Shown here: positions 1 to 12,377 of the stretch, one piece after another
Numbering within the stretch: position 1 is the stretch's first letter
How the letters are laid out: each line of letters begins with the position of its first letter
Assembly (NCBI GenBank): GCA_033239525.1
Contig: BSYO01000006.1
Span: 14,337,319-14,401,318 of the forward strand
DNA: 64,000 bases
Source of the DNA: Nepenthes gracilis
Taxonomy: Eukaryota; Streptophyta; Magnoliopsida; Caryophyllales; Nepenthaceae
Direction of reading: 5' to 3'
The notes under the pieces: model-generated
Seen by the model: the letters and a program-made list of their open reading frames with translations, nothing else
Told to the model about the DNA's origin: nothing
Databases searched by the model: none
Translations under genes and position numbers: made by a program

Positions 1-1978
1 AATATATAACGGAAGCAGAACTATATCTATCATATATACCTGCGGAAGCATAATTTTCTGTTTCATCACATGCATAACATACATTTCATGTGCAAGATCC
101 ATATAAATAAAAATTTCATATAAAAAATCTAGTATTTACATTTAAACTATTTCCTTCCAAGATTTCTAAAATATCTTCAAGTCTCCAAAAATCTGCAGGC
201 TAGGCTTTAAGTCACTCCTTTTCATCAGGCACTAATTTTATTATATCATTTGGAGGAAAAAAAACAAAACAGTAAGCAGAAGCCCAGCAAGGTACATAAA
301 AATATGCAGTGTAAATCCTTTCATGTAGAACGTGAATACAAATAAGCCAAATTACGAAAATATGTAAGAACAGAGGGGTACAAGAAATATGAGAAATCAT
401 GAATCAACATCAACATGCTTCAAAAATCATAAAACAATATAGCGAGACTCAGAAATCAGAAACTAATATCAAATTCTATAACTTCTGAAAATTACAATAA
501 ATTCAGGAAATCTTTTTTTACTATTAGAAAGGACCAAACTAGTAAACCCTACTAGTTAAGTGGGCAAATAATCGAGGATAGATTGTGTTCACTTCACACA
601 ATCCAAGGCTAGCAATGAGTACGAGATATCCCTTTTGGCGCGATTTTATACAAATATCTTTTTTTGGTAAGTAATTGCATTAAAAATAAAAGAGTACAAC
701 ACTGTTCTAATCCAAGTGTTTTGCCAACTTGGAGAAGGAAGACATAGTAACAAGGGAGTCCCCTAAGACCATGACATAAGTCATGATGAAACAAAATACA
801 ACATAATCAGATCATCATGATCAATGACCATCAAAATACCAAATCGGCAACTAAGGCTATAGACGCAACAAACAATCCGCGTAGCTTGCTAGGCAACAAC
901 TCATCACGGCAAACCATCATTTTTCCTAAAACCAAGCCTATCGGTCAACTAGTTTGCTGGCTAACCTCCCTCAATTCAAGCAGCGTTAGGTGCAACAGGT
1001 TGCAAAACGGGCAAAAGCCCACCAGCCTTACGGCGAATTCCAGGCAAAAGCACACGTACTACAGCAGCTTAGGTCCATCTCCATACCGTCCATACACTAC
1101 AGCCTTCCTGGCAAAAGGGCCACAATAGTAGGGTAACCCGAATCGGCCAGAGGCACTATCAAAAGTGCAGTCTCACAGACTACCCCAGAACCAGGCATGA
1201 GACAGCCTCCACAAACACCAAAGAGGGAAATGTGATGAGGTAAACTTCTCAGCTGCGAAACCACAGCAATTCGGAGATCAGGAAACCATGATCCAACACC
1301 AACAGCATCGGACCCTTAAGACCAACCAGCACGGGCCTATGAGCCGTAGGAATTGAAAATCAAAGGCCAATCTTCTCAGCCCAAATTCGCACAACAGTAG
1401 CTAGCACAATGAAACCTGCTACAAGAGCAAACCAGATTTTGCACCCAAAAATGTGGCAACACCACATCCTATAAGTAGCACGGGATATACCGATCAGGCA
1501 ACCAACATTGCATATTGAGATGGCATCCTGGCCACTCTGCACAACCCAGCAGAGAGGGCACCCCCCGCATTCCACACCCAACAGGATGAAAAGAGAGAAA
1601 CGCAACACTTCCAGCATCTTTGTCTTGAAGTAAAAAACGGAAGCATATAGCAAAATCAGATAAAAGAATCTACAACATAGATCATCACGGCATATAATGC
1701 TTAGCGAGAGAAGACAGGCCGAAACCAGCTGAAACCCATCAAAATCGGGCAAACAAATCGCCGGATTACAGATCGAGGATAAACTAAAGAGCCCGACAAA
1801 GAAAAGTCCACGTCAGCTATGGGCAAAAAAGCAGACCATGGAAGATCACGAATTTGAGCTAGAGAGGATGATTAGAAGGAGGGGACCGCCGCTTCGTCGT
1901 TTAGGCTTTTTGAGAATGAATTTCGACTTGAAACCCTCTCCGAGAGTGTCTGACGGCCTGACACGAGGAGGGACAGCA

Positions 1979-3745
1979 TCAATTCAACCGGAGCACCGAG
2001 TTAGCATCACAACTCAATACATCAAGGCTCCCACCACAGTTGCTCGAGTTGGAGCACCGACTTGGAACCCCTCCTTTGGGGAAGGAAAGGGCATTATGGA
2101 CTGAGGCTACTCCCACTTCCGGACAATTGGAAATACTAAGAGCCTCCAGCCGGTCCGCCTCTAAGATAGGACACAGGGCCATGGAGGTAGCCCCCATGCC
2201 AAGGGATCCAGTACCATCAGCTGGAATCCCACTCCTTAATGCCTCAACATAAGAAACCACACTTCTAGTAGCCTTAGGTTTATTATTTGCAACCAAATCA
2301 GGAGTATGGCCTGAATAAATATCGTGAGAAGGAGTGGAGGATAGAGACTCATCAGCCTCAAAGTGGATCTGATCACCAGGTTCTGCAATAGAATGCTCGA
2401 GATCCACCGCCAAGCTGATAGCATCCAGACCACAGGTGTGACGGAACGGATTTTTTTTTTTGTTCTTAAAAGCTTCCGTCAAACAGAAACACAATTGAAA
2501 ACTCAACGAACCAATTGGGTGTAACACAGGATCACAGATGCCGTCTAGGACCCATATACTTTTAACCACAGTAAGTATAGCAGAAATTATTCTAACATTT
2601 ACGGAAGCATTCATATTTATTCCAAAATATTCATTTCCAAGTACATAGCCAAAAATGTTTAATCATAGAAGTTTACCAAGTCACTACAATAATATTTCTC
2701 CAAAATAAGCTTCCCAGAGTCTTTATTCCTTCAGACAAGCTCTAGTCGCTCCAACTCGTCAGGCACTAGTTCTAACACTTCATCTGTAGGGGGGAAAACA
2801 TAAAACAGTGAGCCCAGGCCCAGCAACGTACATGCATGTGAACTGTAAAACCATGATGCAGAACAGTCATGTAAGCAGTGCAGGGAAGGGTTCGAGCGAG
2901 AAAGAAATTGAGCGAGAAAAATCATACTTGGTAAATCGTAAATCGAAATCGATGTGAAGCATCCATCATCAACCTTGACACAAGTCCGGGCAACACCAAG
3001 ATTTTTTATTTTGGCAGTTCTAGGACACAGAGGAGTTGGTTTCCAATCGCATTGGCAACCCATCCAAGCCCCATAGGAGACCAAAATTCAACCGGCACAT
3101 TATAGAGATTTATCCAAATGGGAAACAATTTGTGCGATTCCTTACACAGCTGCATACCGGGAAGCAGATGTTTAAGGAAAATGGCTTTCCTAGCAATCAT
3201 CCAGGGACCAGCCAGGAGGCACTGCTCCATTTTCTGCAATGAGGAGAAATGAAAAAAGAAAAATCCCACGTCGTTGCTTGCAATGTGCTCAAGGCAGAAT
3301 CTCTTCTAGAGGATACGGACAATGCCCCTTACTGCCAGGAGATGCGGAGGGGTTTCGAAGAAGTAGACAACCAAAGTGAACCCCCATAACCATCGACCTT
3401 GGTCGATAACCTCCGGAGGAGGAGTAATGGTAGCAGTGTCCTTGTCAACTGCAAGAGGGGGAAAATTTTCAACTTTTTGCTCCCATCCAAGGCATTCGTT
3501 TGGACAACGTCAGCCCAGGAGGGGGAGTTGAGGATCCGACCTAAGGGAGGCGGAGAGACAGAGGAGCGAGGAAGGGAAGATGGAAGATTGGAACCTGATG
3601 GGTTATCTGTGGGTGCAACAACAGGTGCGACATGGGACCCTAACGAAGAAGGAGGGGCGGGCTCACAAGAAGGATTGGGAATTTGGCGAGGACCAGGATG
3701 CGCCCCCAGAAGGCCAGCCATAGCCGGCTCCGCCGAGGAAAACAA
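1979..3745 (-). pseudogene. LINE ORF1 (DUF4283-like RNA-binding protein), broken
   Basis: In sense order: an N-terminal Pro/Ser-rich stretch beginning MAGLLGAHPGP with SWADVVQ (3745-3329); a DUF4283-like core with GPWMIARKAIFLKH, FPIWINLYNVPVEFW and GLGWVANAIG (3269 to about 2948); then an acidic Ser-rich tail (2436-1979). The same order, with MAGLLGAPLGP and FPIWIKLLDLPIEFW, occurs in the plus-strand copy at 57926-60033. ORF1 proteins of plant L1-like elements bind the element RNA. The frame shifts between N-terminus and core, and an LTR fragment separates core from tail, so no full protein can be made. The zinc-knuckle part is missing here. Confidence 0.75.
2437..2948 (-). repeat. Fragment of an A-type LTR inside the LINE
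   Basis: Begins at a true LTR terminus (tgtgacggaacgg followed by a T run, like 22333 and the complement of 21179). It continues through the U5 and acceptor region ('cccagcaacgtacatgcat') and then stops abruptly around 2948, where LINE ORF1 coding sequence resumes. One end is canonical and the other is not, so this is not a normal solo LTR. Confidence 0.7.
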
Positions 3746-4323
3746 TCCATGCCTAGGGGAGATGAATTTGAAAAGTAGGGTAGAGAGAAGACGGAGCTTC
3801 TCTCTCTGTCGAAACCCATCTTTTTTATAGTAATATCTTCTGAAGGTCAGTGGATTATATACAAATACTTCCCGAAGTTCGGTGGAATAACGAGATTTCT
3901 ACCCTCTAGAATGTCCTGAGGAAGGGTGGACCACATATAACTCCATTGACAGAGTTATCCTTGATTACCATCATAACGTTCTAAGGCATGCCGAGGAATC
4001 TTACCTGACTAAATAATAGTCCTAGGTCCCAACTAACGAAAATCAGAAATATTTTTCTCATAATTCCTTATCTTATAACTCATTGTATTTTAGAAAGTTG
4101 ATCAAATTTATACAGATAGTCCTTCAGACTGCATCAGAAATTTACAAAAATTTAACAGTACAGTTCCATGTAAATCTTTCAGATGCAAATTCCAACATGG
4201 GTATTACCTCTTTACAAAAGTAACATTTATATGTTAAAATTTATGGATTTTAAACACCAATCCCTAAATTTTTATTCCTAGGGTTTCAACGAAACTTTTA
4301 GACATAAAACAGATTCCAAATAT

Positions 4324-4335
4324 ATGTATATCCAT

Positions 4336-4383
<48 letters not shown>
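4324..4383. repeat. (TA)n/(CATA)n microsatellite
   Basis: Alternating TA/CATA run in the U3 half of LTR1, followed by CA-rich sequence to about 4500. The open frames across it are repeat artefacts. Confidence 0.9.
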
Positions 4384-4956
4384 TTCCCCTCACACACACA
4401 AAACACACACACTCACACCAGGACACACATGGCAGCAGCTCTGCCGAAACTCACACACGCACGCACGGTATACACACAAATACCAAATACATATATATAC
4501 ACAAAATCGAAGCTGTACGTTACAATAAAAATAGGCAAATATGAAATTTGTCCGATTAATTAGGAGAACCATGGATTATTTACACTAAACATGGAGAAAC
4601 ATGGATTTAGAGAAAAAATACAAATTTTGAGGAACTAAAACGCTGTAAAAACGGTAAATAGCGTCTGAAGTACCCTTGCTTGAGTTTAAACTACAGTTAT
4701 TTTTACCCGGATCGAATTCAAATGCGTAGATTTCTCCCTTTCTTCCCTTTTTCTCTTCACAAAACCCTCTTCGTTTTGCTCTTTGTTTGCTTACTATCGG
4801 CTCCTCTTTCCTTTTTCCTAAAACCCAAAATCCTTAATTAAAATAAAAGGAAAAAGGGGTCACGTGAGGGTCATGCATCAGCTTCCCATTTCCTCCTTTC
4901 TTCCCTATTTTCATTCTACTTCTCTACTTTCCTTCGGCTTCTACATTTTTCCACCA

Positions 4957-5026
4957 TTATTATTATTATTATTATTATATAATACGTTATTATATATGTA
5001 TATGTATATGTATGTATATGTATATG

Positions 5027-5058
<32 letters not shown>
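4957..5058. repeat. (TTA)n, (TATG)n and (TA)n microsatellite cluster
   Basis: Consecutive TTA, TATG and TA runs near the U3 end of LTR1. The related B-type LTRs carry TAA/TTA runs at the equivalent place (21889-22005 and 44372-44445). Confidence 0.9.
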
Positions 5059-5060
<2 letters not shown>

Positions 5061-5255
5061 ATTTTTCTTTAAATCAGAAAACCCAAATCAATATTCGGAC
5101 AACCGAATGGGCGCACTTTGGATGCGGGCCCATCAGATCTAATTATTCTCTAAAATTTTATAATATTTAATTAATTTTTTTCGTGCCTGAATTATCTAAA
5201 ATTATCCAAAATAATAAATAATCTCAATTTAATCAGATAAAAATATTTTGAGATA

Positions 5256-5498
5256 TTACTGATAGGATACTATATAAATGTATGCTGCTTCTCTAACTTC
5301 CCCTAAGAGATTGAAATTATTGTTAAAAAGGTAAGAATTATTTTCTAGAATGAAGTTTTCCACTAAATAGCTTAGTGGTCCAATCTCCATTGAGATTACT
5401 AATCTTGTTCCATGACATAAATTGAATAGTGTTTCCTCGGTGGGTTTTCTGGAAGTTGTTTGGTAGGCCCAAAGGTAAATGGAAGTTTGTCTACCCAA
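5256..5498 (-). pseudogene. Tat-lineage integrase C-terminal remnant
   Basis: Reads ...YQTTSRKPTEETLFNLCHG, then ISMEIGPLSYL, then NNNFNLLGEVREAA. Plant Tat/Retand integrases have the equivalent block just after the D,D,E core: an RTT.RK.TGETPF.L.YG segment, a V.P.E.G segment and a DLLEEVRE segment. The upstream integrase core at about 5500-6300 is present only as out-of-frame traces. The frame ends at the LTR1 junction, so insertion of LTR1 probably removed the tail. Confidence 0.75.
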
Positions 5499-6363
5499 AT
5501 AGCTCTAGCATTGTCCAATTTAGTCTTTAATGCATTGATTATCATTTTGTTTATCACTTTAACTTGTCCATTCATTTAAGGGTATGAAATTGATATATGG
5601 ACCAATCTAATACTAAGACCTTTAAAATTTTTTGTAAACCTTTTTTTCTTGAGAATTGGGTACTATTATCAATTACTATAACCTTTGGCATCCCAAATTT
5701 ATAAATAATATTTTATCACACAAATTCTATTGAATTTTTTTCTATTATCTTGGCTATTGGAGATGCTTCTGCCAATTTCATGAAATAATCTACCATATTA
5801 ATACTAAATTTTCCTTAATTGGTTATTAGAGAAAATGGACTTGACATGTCTAGCCTCCATTGGGTGGATGGCCAAAGAACTTAAAAATCTTATAGTTCTT
5901 TGTGTGGTTTCTTGGGTACACTGTTATAGATTTGACAATTTTTAAATTTTTTTAGCAAACTTTATTTCATCTTTCTTTGTAATTGGCTAGTAATAACTCT
6001 ACCTCATAATCTTAAAGTTCAAGTGCTTACCTCCTACATGCGCCCAACATATACCGAGATATACATCTATGAGGGCATAATCTACTTTGACTTGAGCTAA
6101 ACTGTCAATTTAGGGTACTGAATAATATCTTATTAGATTGCTCAAAAATGTTCCACTTTTAAGGTATTAAAGATGTAGACTCAACCAACTTATCTTATTA
6201 GACACTTGAAGAATGTCATATTTTTCTCAACACTTGGTCTATGAAGTACCTCTCTTATGTTTCAAGAATATTTTGTACAATTGGATGTCACTATCTTGGA
6301 AAGATGATTGGCTTTCTAATTATCTTATCTAGGAATAATGATAATTTTAAATTTATTGATTAA

Positions 6364-6804
6364 TTACAAGAGATATTGTATCTTGTGGAGGTATTTATCT
6401 AAATCTTGATTGATTACTTTGAAATTAGCTAATACTTCATTGGCTATCAATTTGGAATCACTATAGATGATTAACTTTCTAACAGAACATTCTTTGTTCA
6501 ACCTCAACTCAATTAGTAGAGCTTCATATTTAGCTATATTATTAGTAGCTAGGAAGTTAAATGTAATTGAGTATTCAATCTCAATTCTTTTTGGCAAAGT
6601 TAGTACTATTCCAACTCCATTACCTAATTGAGAAGAAGCTCCATCAACATGTACTGTCCAAGTGGGTGGTGACACAAATGATGTAGCCCCCATGGATTCG
6701 ATTGTTTCTTTTGAAATTACAGTCATTATTTTAACAATAAAGTATATAAGGGCCTGACCCTTTATGAATGGTCGAGCCCAAAACTCTATGTTAAACCCAC
6801 TCAA
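6364..6804 (-). pseudogene. Archaeal-type RNase H domain of the Tat element
   Basis: Contains WTVHVDGASSQLGNGVGIVL, then FLATNNIAKYEALLIELRL, then LIIYSDSKLIANEV. The spaced acidic residues (VDG, KYEAL and YSDSKL) are the D-E-D set of the extra RNase H found in Tat elements, distinct from the RNase H fused to reverse transcriptase. It would degrade the RNA strand during reverse transcription. This is the longest open stretch of the element, and stops close it on both sides. Confidence 0.85.
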
Positions 6805-7302
6805 CTTGATTGATCATTTAATTAAGCATTAGGATACTTCTAAGTTTTGCAAGATCCTTTTTAATTGTTCATCTATTTAGACCATGATTTTATGAGCGTA
6901 AATATCTGGTTAGAATTTCCTTATAATAAAATCTAAAGCTAAAGTAGCCTTCTCTATTTGTGCATACTGAGTTTTCAAATCTACTAAGATCTTACTAACA
7001 TAACATACTGATTACTAAATTCTAACTTTTTTTTTTACTAGAGTAGCTCTTAGAACTGTTTCTAAAATTATCAGCTAAATGTACAATTCTTTATCCTCCT
7101 TGAGATGAGTCAATAAAAGTTGATGTACCAAATATTTTTTTTATCTCCTAACAGGATTGCTAGCATTCATCTGTCCATCGAAAAATCAATTATCTTTGTT
7201 TCCCATAATGTCTTAAAGAACGGTAAATATTTCTTAACTAGTTTCTCCATCAATCGGAATAAGGCAACAAGTTATCAATTAACCTTCGATCTACTTAATA
7301 GT

Positions 7303-7527
7303 TTAAGGTGATTCCAAATCCATTATTATTTTAATCTTCTCTAGATTTTCCTTTATTCCACATTGTGAGACTATAAATCTCAAGAACTTACAAGAATTTA
7401 TCCAAAAAATGTATTTGGTTAGGTTTAACTTTATTTGGTACCTTTTGAATATATCAAATGTCTCGATTAGATTGTTAATATGATCATCAACGAGTAATCT
7501 TTTGATAAATATGTCATCAATGTACAC
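7303..7527 (-). pseudogene. Reverse transcriptase fragment (YIDDI) of the Tat element
   Basis: Starts MYIDDIFIKRLLVDDHINNL; the YIDD block is the RT catalytic motif. It continues with KLNLTKYIFW and FIVSQCGIKENLEKI, the usual stretch between palm and thumb in Ty3 RTs. Upstream RT motifs (about 7530-8000) can be followed only in fragments across frames. Confidence 0.8.
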
Positions 7528-9159
7528 ATCTATATTTTTTTAATTACTTATTTTAATATTTTGTTTACCAACTTTTGATAGGTTGTGTCAACATTTTTCA
7601 AACCGAATGGCATAATTTTGTAGCAATAAGTTTCCTGATTTATTATGAATGAGGTCATCTCCTCATCTTTTGGATTCATTCATGTCTAGATGTATTCAAA
7701 GTAATCACCCTTAAAACTTAATAGTTGGTATCCAGATATTAAATCTACTAGTTAATCAATCTTTAAAAGTGAGAAACTATCTTTTAGACATACTTTATTT
7801 ATATCTGTGAAGTCAATACACATCCTCTATTTTTCATTACTCTTTTTTATGAGAATATCATTAGATAGCTAGTCCAAATAATTAACTTTTTTGATGAATC
7901 TAACATTTATTGATTTCTTGATCCCATTATAGATTACTATGAGCTTTCTAATGGAGTAATTTTGTTTCTTTTATCTGACATATTTTCTTTTGGGTTCAAG
8001 GCTCAACATGTAAACTATTATCCCCATAGGAACATCTAGCATGTCTATTAGAGTCCAGGCAAAAATGTCCACTTTGCTCTACAGAAACTCTATTGAGATT
8101 TGTTTCAAATCTTGATCCAATAAAATACCATTTTGAACATACTTATCTGGGTCTATTGGATTTAAAGGAATTTGAATGGGTAATTCTCTAGGGTGAGCCT
8201 GTTTAAGATAGGCTCATCCTAAAGGTCAAATTCGTATACTGATAATGGAAGAGTCTGCCACTAATTTGTGTTGAATAACACATCCTTCCTTTGACTTGGT
8301 CTCCTTTAACATCCTATCCTATATCTAATTAAAAATTTTATATTCGGATGTGAGATTGAAGTGACCACGCTGAATATTGCTAAATATGGTCTTCTTAGTA
8401 TAGCATTATAATCTGATGGAAGGTCCTTAATATGGAAAAGTTAACTGATGAGAAGCCATTTTTGGATATATTTTTATTGTGACCTCTAGATGTATAATTT
8501 TTTTTACTTAAATTGGTTTATTGTTAAATTCATATAATAGTCTATTCGATGGTTTCATTTGATTAGTTTTAAATCCTAACTTAATAAATGTATCAAAGTA
8601 CTAAATGTTTCTCGAGCTTCTATTATTAACAAAAAATTATTTTAGCTAGTAGTCCTAGGCTCCATTAGAAATAAGCATAGATACAATGAAAGGATCACAA
8701 TGAGAAGAGATCATATATGTCATATCTTTGTTCCTAAAACCAATAACATATCTTTCTACCCCTAACTTTTGTCTTTTGCTAGTGCAAGCTTCCCTTGAAT
8801 GATCCAAAGCTTATGAACCGATAGGTTTGGTTGATACCATTTTGATGACTCCTATCATTACTTGATTTTATGCTTGCTCTATTGATGCTTTATCTACTCA
8901 TCGTCATCTTTATCTTTATCAAGGGTGGACTTAGGATTTTTCAAATAATTTTTGATGTATCTTTTTTATATTAGGGACTCAATTTCTTTTTGAAGCATCT
9001 AACAATCTTCAATATTATACCTAGGAGATTGATAGTAGAGGCAATGTTTCAATTTGTCTCCTCTATCTGAGTTCTTGATCAATATAGGCCACTATAGAAA
9101 TTTTTTGTTCTAAATTTGCATTAGAAAGTTCATCTGGATATCAATGACTAGTGTGAGAT

Positions 9160-9850
9160 TTAGCGACTTGTATTCTCTTTGAATACATGACTCAATTCTT
9201 TGTCGCTTTTGATGATCTCAAATGAATTCATTGCCATCATTTCTCTTCTTTCCTCCACCATTTGACCCTGAATGATAATCATAATTTGAGCATTTTGCCT
9301 GTTTGGCTTCACTACTTCTTCTGCCACAATATAGGCTTGAGTGATACTTCTATCTCCAATAACATTTGAGGGTCCTATTAAACTAAATATTTCAAAAAAG
9401 TCACTTGATTGAATAATGACCATGAAGGTATTCAATTTTACATCACCAGTAAGCTTTGAGATGTCTTTAGTCTTGACATTAAATCTGGCTAGAAGATACT
9501 TTTGACTCTCTAGGAACCTGCTTTATCATTACAAGGTACTAAGATTGCTTTTCTTCCCTCCAGTTGGAGGCAAAGTGAGATAAGAACTGGTTACCAACTC
9601 TTAAAAAGTTTTGATTGAATTTCGTCCGAATTTGTAGAACCAAATTTTCACATCTCTCTTTAGAGTTGAAAGAAAATAGAGCTCTAGCATGACATCCTCA
9701 AAATTTTAGAAGCTAAGTAGTATTTAGAAGTGATCCAAATGATCTATTGGATCAATACTTTCATTATATGGCTGTAGTACTGGCATTTTAAACTTATGAG
9801 GTAGCAGATACTTCTTTATTTCTAAGGAGAATAGAGTCTAACCCAACTGG
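9160..9850 (-). pseudogene. Probable gag remnant of the Tat element
   Basis: An open stretch at 9435-9160 followed upstream by broken frames. Position (right of protease/RT on the minus strand) and content such as FEIFSLIGPSNVIG and QAYIVAEEVV suggest the C-terminal half of gag. I see no zinc knuckle. The gag start is lost at the LTR H junction (10239/10240). Assignment rests mainly on position. Confidence 0.5.
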
Positions 9851-10239
9851 ATCGTCTGTCCAGCAATACTTCAAAAAATATGATATTTAATTTTTTTTAT
9901 TTGTTTCTTCACTTTAATTGTGGAGGCAATTCTTTCAGTATCAAGGAATGTTTTTATCTCTAAATTTTTTATAGATATTCCTAGTATCTACTTAATCAAG
10001 AGGGTTCTGGAGATGCTACTGTATGACCCTTCTTCTCAAACTAAATGGCACTCCGAATCTCAAGTGTACCGAATATTTCAACGCTTAGGACTATCTTCCC
10101 TGATTTCAAAATTGAAATGTCGTATAAGTTGAGAATGAATAATTTGGATGTTTGTCTTAAGAGCCACTAAAGGCTTTGGCTAAGGGTGGCTTCCCCTTGA
10201 AACAACTTTCTCTCTCTTCGACCTCCTTCTTGAGATCAA

Positions 10240-11450
10240 TGTGACAGACCGGATTAACTAAATACCACCTGAATATATTGTTCGTCAGTAACTAAATATA
10301 AATCATAATAATAATCAACCATCATATAAACCAAGCATATACAGGATCCAAAATTCTGCCATAATATCCATGGCTCCAACGCTGTATTACCGAAAATGAG
10401 GTGTCAAATCAGAGAGATGTCACTAGGTATTGAAAACAAACCATAATGACATGCAGAAGCACTGACATATCCATCAATACATAGCAGAAACTAAATTATC
10501 AAAGTATCACCAAAATAATCATAATACATCAAAATATCCTTTCAACATATACATATATCAAAAGAATCATCATTCGCAGCCTAGCAACTAGTGACCCCTA
10601 TTTTTCCTCAACAAGTATTAGCTCGTGCTCATCTGAAGGTAGAAAAAATAGTAAGCAAGTAAGCTAAATACTCAATAAAACACAAATATAAATAAGGATA
10701 AATGCATTATACTTTAAAATAGAATCAAAAGAACAAAATAGGATCACAATGCATATAGAAATATAAAACATGAACAAATAACATTTCCATAACACATTTA
10801 ACTTTCGCATTTTTACTTTTGATTCCATTATCCTTTGAAACATGTAGAAATGTATTCATCTTTGGAGACTAGAGTTAATAGACCTTACCAGTTAACGGAG
10901 CAAACCAATCGATGAAAGGATTATATTGTTTCACACAATTTAAGGCACTACCCATATACTTTGAATTTTATGCCACATGGTAGGCGGTATACCTTTAATC
11001 CCAATATATGAGGCCATAGTTCTTAGCGCCACCAAAAGTTTTCCTATAGCTCAGGGGTAATTTTTCAATTTATCATTATAATATTTTAAGGCATGCTAGG
11101 AATATCATCATCTAAAATAAAATCCTTAGTCCAATTTGTGGATTTCTGTTCAGATTTTTTTTTTGGAAATGCCACAAAAATTTACTTAATCCTTTTTCCT
11201 TGATTTTCTTACTCCAGGAGAAAATATCAAAAATAGATAACAAATTACAAAGTTTCAAATTACTTGATATGGATACATAATTCGTATTATTGTGAATACA
11301 TATATATATGTCATATTCTTATAGATTTAAATCTTAGACCTTAACAAATGCTTTTTCATAAACTAAAATTTGAATTTGAGGTCCAAGGTTCCAAACAACT
11401 TGAAGAATGTGATGTATCATATCAAAACTGAAAACTGACAAGGTGGCATC
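10240..11450 (-). repeat. LTR H, left part (3' LTR of element K)
   Basis: Begins tgtgacagaccgg, the minus-strand left terminus shared with LTRs F (27137) and J (48992). A canonical acceptor-like 'cttcag|atgagc' is seen in sense at 10635-10630. The hairpin region 'attgtttcacacaat' at 10925-10939 is weakened. Element B interrupts the LTR at 11451; the rest lies at 44628 onward. The five bases before it, atcaa, would be the left target duplication; the partner should lie beyond the window. Confidence 0.75.
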
Positions 11451-12377
11451 TGTAATATAGACGTCAAACTATATAAATACCTGTACAATAAGCCTGTACA
11501 ACACGTAGAAATCCATTCAAACAAGCTCTCAACATCCAGACAAACATAACCAAAACAACACAGGATTCACATGCCACATCAGAGTGTGGCTCCAACATTA
11601 TTCATCTGAATACAATATCGAACAACGAGAGATGTCGCTTGGTACCTAAAACAAACCATCATAATCCTGCGAAATCACATACTATCATCCATGCATACAG
11701 TGGAACTACTATATTAGATCATCATCCTTATACATACAATATACAACATACTTCTCATTAAAATTATACAAATCCTCCCAATTATGAAATCAAAAAAATT
11801 GAACACAGTCCATAAGGGATCTCCAAGGACCCACATGCCTAGCCCACTCCTAGCATCTACACTGACTCATCGGGTATAAGCTCATACTCATCTGAAGGCA
11901 TGAAAATAGAAGAGTGAGCTAAATGCTCAGCAAGTGCAACATAATCAAGGATCATACAATATATTTAAAACAGAATGGGGAAGGGAATAGGAGCATGAAA
12001 TATGATGCATAATATGAAACGTGAACAAATACATTTTCAGAATGTAAATAACTTCTTATATTTTATCTTTCTTTTCTTAGGGTTTCATAACATGTATAAA
12101 TTTTTTTATCTTTTCGGATTAGGGCCAGTAGGCCTTACCAATTAATGGTGCGGTAGAACAAGGAAAGGAATGTGTATGTTTCTATACATTTTAAGGCGCT
12201 ACTCAATCCGTCCAATACCCCGTGGAGAGCGATATACTTTTGACCCGATATACGGGGCTATATCACATATTCCACCATATCCCCCATGGCCTAGAGGTAG
12301 TCCTTATACTTCCATAGTAATATCCTAAGGCATGCTAAGGAATATTGCCTCCTATAATGCACGGCCAGGATAATCCT
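11451..12377 (-). repeat. Element B 3' LTR, left part
   Basis: Begins tgtaatatagacgtc, matching tgtaatacggacgtc at 42332. Contains acceptor-like 'gccttcag|atgag' (sense, 11897-11889) and hairpin aatgtgta/tatacatt (12169-12190, one G-U pair). Homology to 42332-43245 stops at 12377, where an A-type LTR takes over. About 430 bp of B, corresponding to roughly 43245-43675, are missing at this junction. Confidence 0.85.

Larger units (their letters stand above)
659..3823 (-). mobile_element. Non-autonomous LINE (ORF1 only), 5' end at right
   Basis: A non-LTR retrotransposon read leftwards. Its 3' end is a poly(A), seen as a T run at 659-665, next to 'ggtaagtaattgcat'; the same tail closes the plus-strand LINEs at 18602 and 61056. 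A 14-bp target duplication flanks it: tttatacaaatatc (645-658) and tttatagtaatatc (3824-3837), 12/14 identical. The right-hand part encodes ORF1. The remaining interior is about 1.8 kb and has no endonuclease or reverse transcriptase. A 0.5-kb LTR fragment interrupts it at 2437-2948. Confidence 0.82.
1..5260 (-). repeat. LTR1: chromovirus LTR, left end outside the window, split by a LINE
   Basis: Two pieces, 1-658 and 3824-5260, align as one minus-strand LTR with the LINE at 659-3823 removed. The body matches the A-type LTRs (compare 22640-23500): the pair gattgtgt/acacaatc at 581-603, the 'ataactcc...gagttat' pair near 3935-3957, and 'cagtaagcag..cccagcaagg' at 269-292. The right end instead resembles B-type LTRs, closing 'gatattact' where B has 'gatattaca', so it looks like a U3 exchange. 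In sense, a donor-like CAA|GCAAGG lies at 4679-4673. The acceptor near 247 has decayed from AG to AA. The start lies left of the window. Confidence 0.8.
5261..10239 (-). mobile_element. Internal region of a decayed Tat/Retand-lineage Ty3 element
   Basis: Oldest layer visible. Reading leftwards: gag-like remnant (about 9850-9160), a degenerate protease/linker stretch, reverse transcriptase with a YIDDI motif (near 7527-7303), an archaeal-type RNase H (6804-6364) and an integrase C-terminus (5498-5256). It is strongly AT-rich with many stops. No LTR, PBS or polypurine tract remains: LTR1 abuts the integrase end and LTR H abuts the gag end. The two-RNase-H layout and domain order are those of the plant Tat clade (Retand/Ogre-like). 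Confidence 0.8.

Noticed and set aside
817..1752. Frames of 103 and 130 codons on opposite strands
   Set aside because: Inside the LINE 3' region; the matching part of the other LINE copy does not keep the same frames.
3399..3830. 143-codon plus-strand frame
   Set aside because: Antisense shadow of LINE ORF1, whose sense frame shows MAGLLGAHPGP and SWADVVQ.
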